From NCBI RefSeq assembly GCF_022869785.1, contig NZ_CP094997.1, positions 806,001-870,000 on the forward strand: a DNA stretch of 64,000 nt, given 5' to 3'. Position 1 is the first letter of the stretch. The number at the start of each line of letters is the position of its first letter. The stretch comes from Dyadobacter chenwenxiniae. GTDB taxonomy: Bacteria > Bacteroidota > Bacteroidia > Cytophagales > Spirosomataceae. The notes below the pieces were generated by a model, which was not told the DNA's origin, did no database searches, and worked only from the letters and a program-made list of their open reading frames with translations. Both the position numbers and the translations under genes were made by a program. Positions 44,561 through 53,500 of the stretch are shown one piece after another.

Positions 44561-44868
44561 ACCAAGCGTAGATTTCAATCAGTATTCCTTGATCACTTTG
44601 ATATCATTTCTAACCTTTAATGCATGATCGCCCACGTGTTGGGCCTGGTTTAAAGAAACAGGCAAAAGCTTCACGAATGGATATTATGGTTATATTAAAA
44701 GATTGTATATAAAGTGCCGTCGTCCCTGTTAGGACGCTGGAATGAAACTTTTTGGGCAAAAAATCTTGTAGGCCTATCTGCAAACACTTTAATGGCAGAA
44801 TCTTACTAACATTTTCAAAGATCGTGCTGAGATTTAAATACAGCAGATCTACACCTGCCAACTGTACT
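44444..44868. other. Gene-poor stretch upstream of relic B
   Basis: The part above 44560 holds only a short, unconvincing minus-strand frame. No function could be assigned. Confidence 0.25.
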
Positions 44869-44890
44869 GTTCTAACTTTAATTTAACCCA
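44869..44890 (-). repeat. TTGGGTTAAATTAAA repeat, copy 2
   Basis: Reverse complement of TGGGTTAAATTAAAG plus TTAGAAC, ending 11 bases before the ATG of the gene at 44902. Faces copy 1, giving an alternative 2.3 kb unit. Confidence 0.55.
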
Positions 44891-44901
44891 TTTCATCTCC
44901 A

Positions 44902-45421
44902 ATGAAAGGAATTGCACTCTCAATATTAGTTCTACTAGCAATTGTAGTTTTGCTATTTATGAACAAACCTGCCACTAGAAATGGTGGCTCTATACCAATA
45001 GAAACACAGACAGTTGAAAAGGATGTACAACAAGATACCCGATAAAATAACTGTAAAATCTGCAATGACGGACAAATCCGAACGTGACTCGATTCAATAT
45101 TCTGAATTTGTTCCCAAAGAAGCCACCTTTAATATACCAGAAGGGATAAACAGAAGTCGTTTTGTAGTGGCCTTTTATGATTCACTTTGCAAATGCCCGA
45201 CTGCAATGGCCTACGACGATTCTAAAAAAAAGAGGGCTTCAAGAATCACATTTTACCCAGATGGAACAACTGATCGGAAGAAGCTGATTCCGATTTCAGC
45301 GTCTTCATTTGGAGAGCGATTTGAAGATTGGCCTGACGACAGCCGCATTACGAAATTTATCCTGAGATTGTACAATACATTCATACAAGCGGGAGCATCG
45401 GGGCAACTTACGACGTTTTGA
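44902..45421 (+). pseudogene. Membrane-anchored protein of unknown function, apparently frameshifted
   Basis: A 47-codon frame (44902-45045) begins MKGIALSILVLLAIVVLLF, a membrane anchor, and ends QQDTR-stop. A second frame overlaps it and continues PDKITVKSAMTDKSERDSIQ through NIPEGINRSRFVVAFYDS, LCKCPTAM and SRITFYPDG to 45421. A single base change near 45037-45041 (a C run) would join them into one exported protein of about 170 residues. It may instead be two separate small genes. The family is not recognised. Confidence 0.5.
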
Positions 45422-45601
45422 AAGTTGATTCGGTACCTACAGTTCCCATAAATGCCTTATGATTAAACACCTTCTTGCTGCCAGCTAAGAAACAAAATGG
45501 GAGAAGTGAGCTCTCCTTGTATGTTAAAAGATGGCGGCTAGATTTACACGTAGTAAACGTCTCACTAGAAAAACGGCTCTACCGAACCCGCGGTACTTTT
45601 C
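45422..45601. other. Short intergenic region with an AACGTCTCAC copy
   Basis: Nothing coding. Holds AACGTCTCAC at 45556-45565. The stretch 45584-45601 is the inner part of repeat copy 3. Confidence 0.25.
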
Positions 45602-45625
45602 GTTCAATCTTTTAATTTAACCCAA
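45584..45625 (-). repeat. TTGGGTTAAATTAAA repeat, copy 3
   Basis: Reads on the minus strand TTGGGTTAAATTAAAAG, then ATTGAAC and AAAAGTACCGCGGGTT. It is the close inverted partner of copy 1 and lies 55 bases before the serine hydrolase start. Confidence 0.6.
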
Positions 45626-45680
45626 TGTTAAATTCACATTTAATTCCAGATTCAACCCTATAATCACAACTTAGGTATCC

Positions 45681-47459
45681 ATGAAAGGCATCGAACCGGC
45701 ACCAACTATCTTTTCACTGTGGTTGTTAAATTTGATTTTGATAACTACTTCACCTGTTTTTGGGCAAATCCGGCATGCCCACCCACAAAGTGATACTTAC
45801 GCAGGCCTAATAACTGAATCTGAGGAGTACTTTGCAGAAAAACTAAAAACGGATAAAATTATAGGACTCAGCGCGGCAATTATCATGGATGGCAAGGTGG
45901 TTTGGAAGGAAGGATTCGGCTATTCCGACCGACAGACCAAAGTCCCTATGACGGTTAACACTGTAGTTAATATAGGCTCCGTAACAAAGACTTTTACCGC
46001 GCTTAGTGTCATGCAATTGCAGGAGTGTGATCTTCTCAATATCCAGAAGTCCCTAACAACATATCTTCCAGAATTTCATCCGCTGGCACGCCCAGGGATT
46101 CATCTGGATTCGATCACCGTGAAAACGCTCATTACGCACACTTCCGGTATCCAGTCAGATATATGGAAGAATTCAGATCTCGGTTCGGGGAAATATACAG
46201 ACGTGCTCGGTTTCATCAACCATACTCACCTGGTTTATCCGGCAGGATTGGCGGGACTATATTCCAATGCTGGCTACAACATCCTGGGGCATATGATCAA
46301 AGATGTTACCAAGACACATTATGCAGATTATGTACATAAAAATATCTTTAATGTGTTAGGGATGAAGCACTCAGGCTTCGCAATGGACCGGCTTAAAAAT
46401 CGTACAAAAATTTATGCGTATGGCCAGCAGGCCCAAGAGTATGAATTACGGGACATTGCCTCCGGGGGTATTTACACGGATATGAACGACTTCACCAGAT
46501 ATGCTATCGGCCTGTTACAGGCCTACCGTGGTGAATCTACCCGGCTGCTTAGGCAAGCAACAGCAAAAGAAATGTTTTCCCTGCAAAACGCCCATGTGCC
46601 ATTGGAAACAAATAAGAAAGGACTTGGCTGGTTTATGTTCCGCAATGATTCAACTTTTGCTGTATACCATGCGGGTAGCGCCGGCTTTACACACGCCAAA
46701 CTACTATTGATACCCGAAAGTAATGCAGCCATAATAGTGATGACAAATACCGCCGAAGGCGGACAGGCGGCTGAGAATTTTTGCTTTAATCTGCTACCCA
46801 GATTCGGATTAAGTATCCCTGACCTGTTTCCTGTACCTAATACCCATTTAGTTAGTACGGAAAAAGACCTGGTTGTTCTTCCTGACAGCGTGTTGGAGAG
46901 ATATTCCGGGATCTATGCCGAATCAAGCTCCTATAACGTTGTTAGAATGGATAGCCACCAACTTATGCTGGCAAACGGTGGGGCAAAGCTTGTGTTGAAA
47001 CCTGTTAGTGAAACGGAATTCATTCCTTACGACATTAAAACCACAGACACTATTCCCAGAAGTAATCAGCGTCTGATTTTTAAAGACATTAACGACAACA
47101 TCTTTCTTTCTCGAAGAGTGAAAGGAAGGGAATATAATCTGGGATACCGCCTGACGCCGATTGATCCTGCGACATGGGCGAAAAAAACTGGCATCTATGA
47201 ACATTACGGATATCAAATGTTGATTGGGGACAGTAAATTCAAGAGCACTGAATTGTATTTGTCAACAGACAGCGTGCTTATGCTCAGGCTTAAAACAATG
47301 GGTAGTTCTAATGAGATCCCACTGGATGTAATCGATTCTGGTTACGCATTGACCAGTGGGGTAAATTCTGGTTTTGGAGGTTTTAACGTGAAATTCCGTG
47401 AAGATGATTCGTATCACATCCTCGAATTCGCTGGACTCAGTTTTCGAATGCCCAAGTAA
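45681..47459 (+). CDS. Class C beta-lactamase-fold serine hydrolase with C-terminal extension
   Basis: This 592-residue protein has a signal peptide (cleavage near VFGQ). The AmpC-like domain (about 40-390) has S100-V-T-K103, the second motif YSNAGY and YHAGSAGFTHA in place of the third motif. A C-terminal beta domain of about 190 residues follows, starting LERYSGIYAESSSYNVV, similar to the DUF3471-like tail of many Bacteroidota members. It is an exported hydrolase of unknown substrate. It is bracketed by repeat copies 3 and 4, in opposite orientation, so it may be or have been a mobile cassette. Confidence 0.88.
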   Translation: MKGIEPAPTIFSLWLLNLILITTSPVFGQIRHAHPQSDTYAGLITESEEYFAEKLKTDKIIGLSAAIIMDGKVVWKEGFGYSDRQTKVPMTVNTVVNIGSVTKTFTALSVMQLQECDLLNIQKSLTTYLPEFHPLARPGIHLDSITVKTLITHTSGIQSDIWKNSDLGSGKYTDVLGFINHTHLVYPAGLAGLYSNAGYNILGHMIKDVTKTHYADYVHKNIFNVLGMKHSGFAMDRLKNRTKIYAYGQQAQEYELRDIASGGIYTDMNDFTRYAIGLLQAYRGESTRLLRQATAKEMFSLQNAHVPLETNKKGLGWFMFRNDSTFAVYHAGSAGFTHAKLLLIPESNAAIIVMTNTAEGGQAAENFCFNLLPRFGLSIPDLFPVPNTHLVSTEKDLVVLPDSVLERYSGIYAESSSYNVVRMDSHQLMLANGGAKLVLKPVSETEFIPYDIKTTDTIPRSNQRLIFKDINDNIFLSRRVKGREYNLGYRLTPIDPATWAKKTGIYEHYGYQMLIGDSKFKSTELYLSTDSVLMLRLKTMGSSNEIPLDVIDSGYALTSGVNSGFGGFNVKFREDDSYHILEFAGLSFRMPK

Positions 47460-47460
47460 A

Positions 47461-47483
47461 TTGGGTTAAATTAAAGCTAGAAC
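47461..47483 (+). repeat. TTGGGTTAAATTAAA repeat, copy 4
   Basis: TTGGGTTAAATTAAAG, then CTAGAAC, beginning 1 base after the hydrolase stop. Six bases later the recombinase relic begins, so the repeat marks a junction. Confidence 0.6.
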
Positions 47484-47488
47484 TGCAG

Positions 47489-47615
47489 CGGCCAAAAGCT
47501 CTGGTTCTAAAATACCAGAAGATAGCGCATTTAGTGAAGAACCCAATTAGCTCATCATACCACAGCTGAGATCATAGACTCTTTTCAGATTAGAAGCCGC
47601 AGGACGTTTTACAAA
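47489..47615 (+). pseudogene. Serine recombinase relic C
   Basis: From 47489 the frame reads RPKALVLKYQKIAHLVKN, then, in a shifted frame, AEIIDSFQIRSRRTFYKY. This parallels RPKRLAVKYQKIARSVKN and TEIMNSFQIGGRRTFYK of relic A, base for base in long parts. It starts just after repeat copy 4 and runs into the 3' end of the GNAT gene. Confidence 0.8.
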
Positions 47616-48100
47616 TATTCCGGGATAGTATTAAGTTTGCCGAACGCGACAAATCCATTCTTTTCATAAAATCGGATCGCCTTCGGGTTTTCTTCCCAGA
47701 CGCCCAGCCAGAGAAGGGTTTTGTTCTCCTGGTGGGCGACAGCAAGTGCCCGCTCATAGAGCTTTTGCCCTACACTCTTACCGTGGTAGGCGTTCTTGAC
47801 GTAAATGCGTTCAATTTCAAGGGCAGTCTCGCCCTGCGGCTCAGTCTGTGCCTCGCCTGTATTGATTTTCAAATACCCGATAGGGGCATTACCTTCCCAA
47901 GCAATGAAAAATTGAGAGTCGGGATGGCTTAGCTCTGCCAAGACTTTCGCATCGTTAAAATTTTCCGTTAGATATTTTTGCATGTCCGCTTCGGTGTTGG
48001 CTTCGGCGAAGGTTTCAAAAAATGTTTCCCGCCCGATCTGTTGGACCGTGGACAGATCGGCTAGTTCAGCTTTATGAATGGTTATTTGTGTCATGTTCAT
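47609..48100 (-). CDS. GNAT-family N-acetyltransferase
   Basis: The frame is open from 48154, but the Met at 48100 (MNMTQITIHKAELADLSTV) fits the family start and gives about 163 residues. Acetyl-CoA site: ALEIERIYVKNAYHGKSVGQ with the R/Q-x-x-G-x-G/A-like loop. LWLGVWEENPKAIRFYEKNG and FVAFG follow, typical of GNAT enzymes. It acetylates an amine of a small molecule or protein, not identified. It runs convergent with the hydrolase gene. Confidence 0.88.
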   Translation of the reverse strand: MNMTQITIHKAELADLSTVQQIGRETFFETFAEANTEADMQKYLTENFNDAKVLAELSHPDSQFFIAWEGNAPIGYLKINTGEAQTEPQGETALEIERIYVKNAYHGKSVGQKLYERALAVAHQENKTLLWLGVWEENPKAIRFYEKNGFVAFGKLNTIPEYL

Positions 48101-48154
48101 TCTTTTATTTCTAGCATGGTTTTGTAACACCAGCCCCTCTACAACTGACTCCAA

Positions 48155-48504
48155 ATCTAACCCATAATCGGACTAGTACCATAGTCCGTTTTTAAAATAT
48201 TCAGTCGTCTAATAGATTTCAAGTCTAAATGATTCACCGACTATACAATCTAACATCTTGAAATAATCCGTTAGCTAAAACGTAATTAAAAATATTTCAC
48301 AAATGTAGGTTTGGAGCTGATCAATGCCTTTGGAAGTTTGATTTACTTTGAGTCTGGCACTTAAACTGTACTTTCAGAGGAATGAACACAGAACAAGCGG
48401 GAAGGAAAAGTCCTGCTTTCAAATTTTTACTTTCCGTTTACCGTTCGGTTAGCTGATTAAAATAAGAATATAATTGGCTTACTATAAAAATTAATAAATC
48501 AGAA
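48155..48504. other. Gene-free region next to the IS982 element
   Basis: No coding or structural feature was seen in these 350 AT-rich bases beyond the likely GNAT promoter at the left. Confidence 0.3.
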
Positions 48505-48507
48505 CTT

Positions 48508-49519
48508 AACCGTTGTGCGGTTAGCAAAGTAGTGCGTGTTTAATGCGTCCGAGTGGTTTGTTTGCCAGCGAGTTGATTGCTTTCAGAATTGAGACAGAAG
48601 CTATTTTGGCGACAATTCGGGCAAATAGCCCATCTGAGGCCTTCGCGTAGTTGCGTTTAATTAATTGCTGATCGCATAGCTGTGAAAAGAGAGTTTCGAT
48701 TGTTTTACGGGTTTTCCGGCGCTGGTAATTCCATAGATTTTGGATTTTCATATTGGCTTTTAATGGGGTTATTATTTTCACGCCTACTTGCTGGAATAAA
48801 GCGAGTTGTTGGTCGGCTGAAATATAACCTCGATCCGCAAGTAGTTCACATTCAGGCAAATTGTCATATTTCAAGAATGGAATGTATTGAGAATCATGCA
48901 TACTTGCAGTGGTCATACCTGCTGCAAACGGAAAGCCGCTTTTAGAAATTACCAAGTGCATCTTAAAGCCATGGTAGCAACTCTTATGACTTGCGTGCCA
49001 AGCCGTCGACGGCATAACCAAGTCATCATCACGACAAATTTTCAGCCGGGCAATTCGAGGTTTTTGGCAAATCGGTACGGGTATTGAGTCAATAATGTAT
49101 TCACCGTCGCTTCCGGAAAATTTTAAACAGACTAGTTTTGACAATTGCGCCGTCCTTTCTGAAAGCCCGCGCCGCCTTCTGTTATAATTTGTTCTGTGAA
49201 TCAAGTCTGGAAACAGTTTCGATACCCAGAGCGAAGCTTACTAAAAAGCCAATTTTCCGAATCAATTGATAAAGATTCGGTAAAGCATGACAGGGTAATT
49301 ATCTGTATATCAGACATTTTAGGTTTGTTAGGGTAAAATCTAAAATTACCGTCGGTGTTGATTTCGTCCCGAAAAACCGATTTGGCAATCGCCAAAAATT
49401 TGCTGAAATTGGCCTTAAGATTGTGCATCGTTAATATGGTTTGGTACCCTTATTAACTTACTGAATTTCAGGAAAATGCACAATCTTTTTCCATTTAAAT
49501 TTCAACCGTACAACGGGTT
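48508..49519 (-). mobile_element. IS982-family insertion sequence, frameshifted
   Basis: The element is about 1.0 kb. Terminal inverted repeats: AACCGTTGTGCGGTT at 48508-48522 and, at 49504-49519, AACCGTACAACGGGTT, which read inward gives AACCCGTTGTACGGTT. Its single transposase gene is broken. No target duplication is obvious. Confidence 0.8.
48521..49428 (-). pseudogene. IS982-family transposase, frameshifted
   Basis: The N-terminal part (49201-49428) reads MSDIQIITLSCFTESLSIDS, the IS982 start, and ends in a stop at NCFQT. The C-terminal part (48521-49204) in another frame reads IHRTNYNRRRRGLSER, IIDSIPVPICQK and HGFKMHLVISKSGFP, then ELLADRGYIS (DDE Asp) and RRKTRKTIETLFSQLCDQQL. One frameshift near 49200 splits the gene between the FPDLI-H-R-T segments. 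Confidence 0.85.
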
Positions 49520-49593
49520 TAAATTAGTTTCTTTTTGTTATTTTTTGTAACGGGTGAATTCGCTTAATTCTCTCTGGGGGACGTCTATTGGTG

Positions 49594-50013
49594 TTATGAT
49601 TCGATTGTTACCTTCCACATAATTCCAAATTTGTCAATACAGATACCATAGTACGATCCCCAAAATGTCAAATCCATTGGGATCTTGATTTGTCCGCCTA
49701 TAGAAAGTTCATTAAATAGTCTATCCGCTTCTTCTTTGTTGTCGGTATGGATAATAAGCGAGAAGTTGCTGTAAGTCAATAGCTCTGTATACGCTTCACG
49801 GTTGTCAGATCCCATTAGAACTGTTTCATTGCTGATCGGTAGAGAAACATGCATGATTTTTTCATCTGCTTCCTGAAAAACTTGTCTGTCTGTTTGGGGA
49901 ACATCTTTATAGCGTCCGATGTATGCAAACTCTTTTTGAAAAGCTGATTTGTAAAAATTGAATGCTTCTTCGCAATTTCCGTTGAAGTAGATGTAAGGAT
50001 TTAGGGTTGCCAT
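49594..50013 (-). CDS. VOC-family (PhnB-like) protein
   Basis: This 139-residue protein starts MATLNPYIYFNGNCEEAFNF, the hallmark of PhnB/glyoxalase-like proteins, and has KIMHVSLPISNETVLMGSDN and WGSYYGICIDKFGIMWKV. It has the paired beta-alpha-beta units of the vicinal-oxygen-chelate fold, with some of the usual metal ligands replaced, so a non-metal binding role is possible. It stands alone between IS982 and an IS982 scrap. Confidence 0.85.
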   Translation of the reverse strand: MATLNPYIYFNGNCEEAFNFYKSAFQKEFAYIGRYKDVPQTDRQVFQEADEKIMHVSLPISNETVLMGSDNREAYTELLTYSNFSLIIHTDNKEEADRLFNELSIGGQIKIPMDLTFWGSYYGICIDKFGIMWKVTIES

Positions 50014-50340
50014 AAAGTTGTTCTGATAGTGGTTAGAAGTTGGCTTAAATGACGGATAAACACAAAATTTGTCATGAAAGAACAGCGTCGGTTAGGTTTT
50101 CTGGAAAAACACCAATAGGAATTAGCACGGTAGGTAAAAGTAGTAAATGAATAGATAGCTTCTTTGTTCCTTCACTGAGTTGGTTTTCGATAAGTGTGTT
50201 GGCAGTCGACGGAAGTCGTCTTAATCTCCCCAATCATGAGAGTACTCAAAAAAACACTGTATATCATACAGGAAACTCTGAATATCCTTAAGTAAACGAC
50301 ACCAAGGAGAAAACCAGCCTAAAGAACAGAAATGGACATG
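50014..50340. other. Gene-free region
   Basis: No supportable gene. The VOC promoter should lie at the left end. Confidence 0.3.
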
Positions 50341-50480
50341 GCTGCATCGAAAAAAAGGAAGCGTATTGAGACATCATTTCGCAATTCTGTGATCAGTTTG
50401 TGATCAAAAAAAACTATGCTAAAAAGGTCAGCGGACTGTATGCCAGAATTGTCTCAAAAGTCGCTGCTTTCTATTTTGTT
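50341..50480 (+). pseudogene. IS982-family transposase C-terminal fragment
   Basis: The plus strand reads KKRKRIETSFRN and then, after a shift, FCDQFVIKKNYAKKVSG and LYARIVSKVAAF. This matches the end of the transposase at 48521 (KTIETLFSQLCDQQLIKRNY, then GLFARIVAKIAS). It is a second, inverted and partial copy, and ends 26 bases before the stop of the large repeat protein gene. Confidence 0.8.
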
Positions 50481-50506
50481 TTCAGATTCGAAATGATATT
50501 CAGAAG

Positions 50507-53500
50507 CTACTCTTTTATTACTTTCCTGGTTTCAGAAATAATTCCATTCTCAAACTTTACAACGTTTAAACCAATATTCAGCTTTTCGATCGAAATTTTA
50601 TTCAATCCAACTTGTAAAAATTTACTTTTAAACGAGATTACTTTTCCACTTAAATCATAGGTGGTAATGTTCCAGATTCCTTTTTCTGTTGCTTTAATTT
50701 CAATGTACACTTTGCCAGTTCCTGGGTTGGGATAGAAATTGCCAACAATAGATTTTTCTGCATCGTTTTCTATTGCAATCATTCTTGAGAAGCTGTAAGT
50801 TCCATCCATACCGCCCGCGGCCCGATCTATCATTTTAAGGCGATAATAGGCCTTCCCTCCGGGGGCGTTCGAATCAAGGAACGTATAATTGCCTGACGCA
50901 TTCGGCTCCTGGATGCCTATTTTTTCAAATACTTTTGCATTCACACTTCTCTGGATTTCGAAATGGCTGAAATCGACTTCTGAGCTGGTTTTCCAGTTAA
51001 GTTCATTGTCTTTCTCTGTGGCTTTTCCTGTGAAAGAAATTAAAGTAACTGGTAAAGGTTGTGCAATTGATTTAGCCAGAAAACCACTGAAACCCGTAAC
51101 TGGAAATGTGACTTCCCAAATGGAATTTGTTGCATTCCAAACAAAAGTGTATGCGCCCGTATTCCAGGAATTTCCTTCACCCGGAATATATGTTGGTGAG
51201 CCTGCATAACCCAGGCCTGTCGGACTGGTTCCCGCATATTTCAGGATTTGGAAATTGGCAATTTTTGCGGCATCAGATGGGCCGGTTGGCAATAAGCCGC
51301 TCGTTATGGTCCCATTATACGCATTGAAATCGGCTTGTGAGTAATACAAGGTTACGGTACCGGTTGCCGTATTTGGGTTGGTGCCTGGTGTAATTTCATA
51401 ATGCCTTGGCACGTAAATGAATGGCGGAGTTGTTTCAGTCCAGCTTTTAATAGTAGCATCCGTAAAGCCGGTTGTAGGCACCACTTTGGCTATATATTGG
51501 CAATTGTTGACTACCAACGGCGTAGTGGCTACGTTTTGTGTATGGGTTGTAGCTGATGTGGGGAGGGAAACCGGCGCCACATTCACAGTTACAGGCGTTG
51601 ATGAAGCTTTTAATGAACTGCTGGTACAGGTCACTTCGCAATAAAAATTACCTGTGGTTGTAATTGTTGTCGTACAGGTGGCATCTGTTGCACCCGTAAT
51701 AGCACCGCCATTATTGAACCACTGATAGGTAATTCCGTTGGTAATTGTTGGTGGAGATGATAGTGACAAGGTAATGCTTGTATTGGCACACACATTGTTT
51801 TGGCTAACCACTGTATTGCCAGCAGTAGGCGTGTCACTACAAGTCGGAGCAACAATATTGACAAAATAATCTTCCGTTTCACCACCGCCATAACCACCGC
51901 ATGCAGAAGCATCTATCTCTCCATTGCCACATATGACTCTCATGCGTGTCAGACCTAACAAAGCAGTTTCCGGAATTGTGATTGAACCCGTTAAAGTATA
52001 GTTTGGGGAATAGTTATCTCCTGCATAATATACTCTTTCCTCGGGCGAGTCAAAACTTCCATTGTGGTTGTAATCGATCCAAACAGATGTTGCGCTGGGT
52101 TCATAAGAATTACAAATGCCTATCTGAATAGAGACTGGAATAGCATTGGATATCGCAAGATTCGGAGCAACCACCAAGGAAGTGTAATCCGAAAACCTGT
52201 TTAGTATAGACCCCGCACCACCAGTTGAACCACAATTGGAGGAGTTATTTAATTCGCCAATCGTTACATTAAATATGTCCTCAGCTTCCGGATCATTTGA
52301 TACAGAGGTGCAAGGACAGTAAAGGTAGGGCTCTCTCACAGCAACTGGTATTGATCTGGTTGTGTTTTCACCGTTGGGACAGGTCACATCACAATAAAAA
52401 TTATCGGCACTTGTAATGATCGCGGTATAAGTTTCATGCGTAGCGCCAGCAATCAGGCCCGCATCATTATACCATTGATAGGTATTGCCTGAGGTAATGA
52501 TAGAAGGACTGAGAGAAAAAGTAAAGCTCACCTGCGGACAAACCGGGTTTTGCGTAGCGATTGTGTTAGTTTGTAGCGGGAAGCCACCGCAAGGCGGAGA
52601 TGGTGCAATATTCACCAGATAATCTTCTGTTTCTCCCGGACCATAATTTTGACAAGCAGAATTTATTGCCAGATTACCTTCATTGGTAACAATCCTCATA
52701 CGGGTCACACCTGTTAATGCGGTTTGGGGGATTGTGAAGGACCCAGTTGCAGTATACCCGGCAAAACCTGTTTCTTGAAATATAAATTCACCTGGACTCT
52801 CAAAAATGCCATTACGGTTGTAGTCAATCCAGATGGCGGTATGGGCATAAGTGGCACCTCCGCCGACCGTTACTGAGAATGGAATCGTGGCTAATTTATT
52901 AAACACCGGTGCATTCACCAAGGTTGTAAAGTCAGAATAACTTCTTAATATCGATCCCGGCCCGCCGGTTTCAAAAGGAGTAGTTGAATGATTTAGCGTT
53001 CCTGCTGTTACATTATAAATATCCAGACCTCCATTAATGTCAGCAGTAGAAGTGCAATAACATGTCAGGACAGAAACAGGAATTGATCTTGTTGTTTTTT
53101 CTCCTGTTGGACAGGTTACATCACAATAAAATTCATCCGGACTTGTAATGGTTGCAGTGTAAGTTTCATTTGTGGCACCGGCAATTAGTCCGGCATTGTT
53201 ATACCATTGATACGTAGTACCGCCAGTACTAATGGATGGGCTCAGAGAAAAGGTGTATTTAGCTTCCGGACAAACGAGGTGTTGCGTGGCAATTGTGTTC
53301 GTTTGTACCGGGCTGCCGCTACAAGCAACAGGTACTGCGATACTGACTAAATAATCTTCGGTTTCTCCCTCACCATAATTTCCACAAGCAGAGCTTACTG
53401 GCGTTTGACCGGCAGTGGTAATAATTCTCATCCGGGTAGTACCCGTCAAAGCGGTGATTGGAATCGTGAAAGATCCGTTAAGCGTATGGTTTTCAAAATT

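Noticed and set aside
44610..44861. 83-codon minus-strand frame
   Set aside because: No signal, no family and low-complexity composition. It is probably a random frame in AT-rich DNA.
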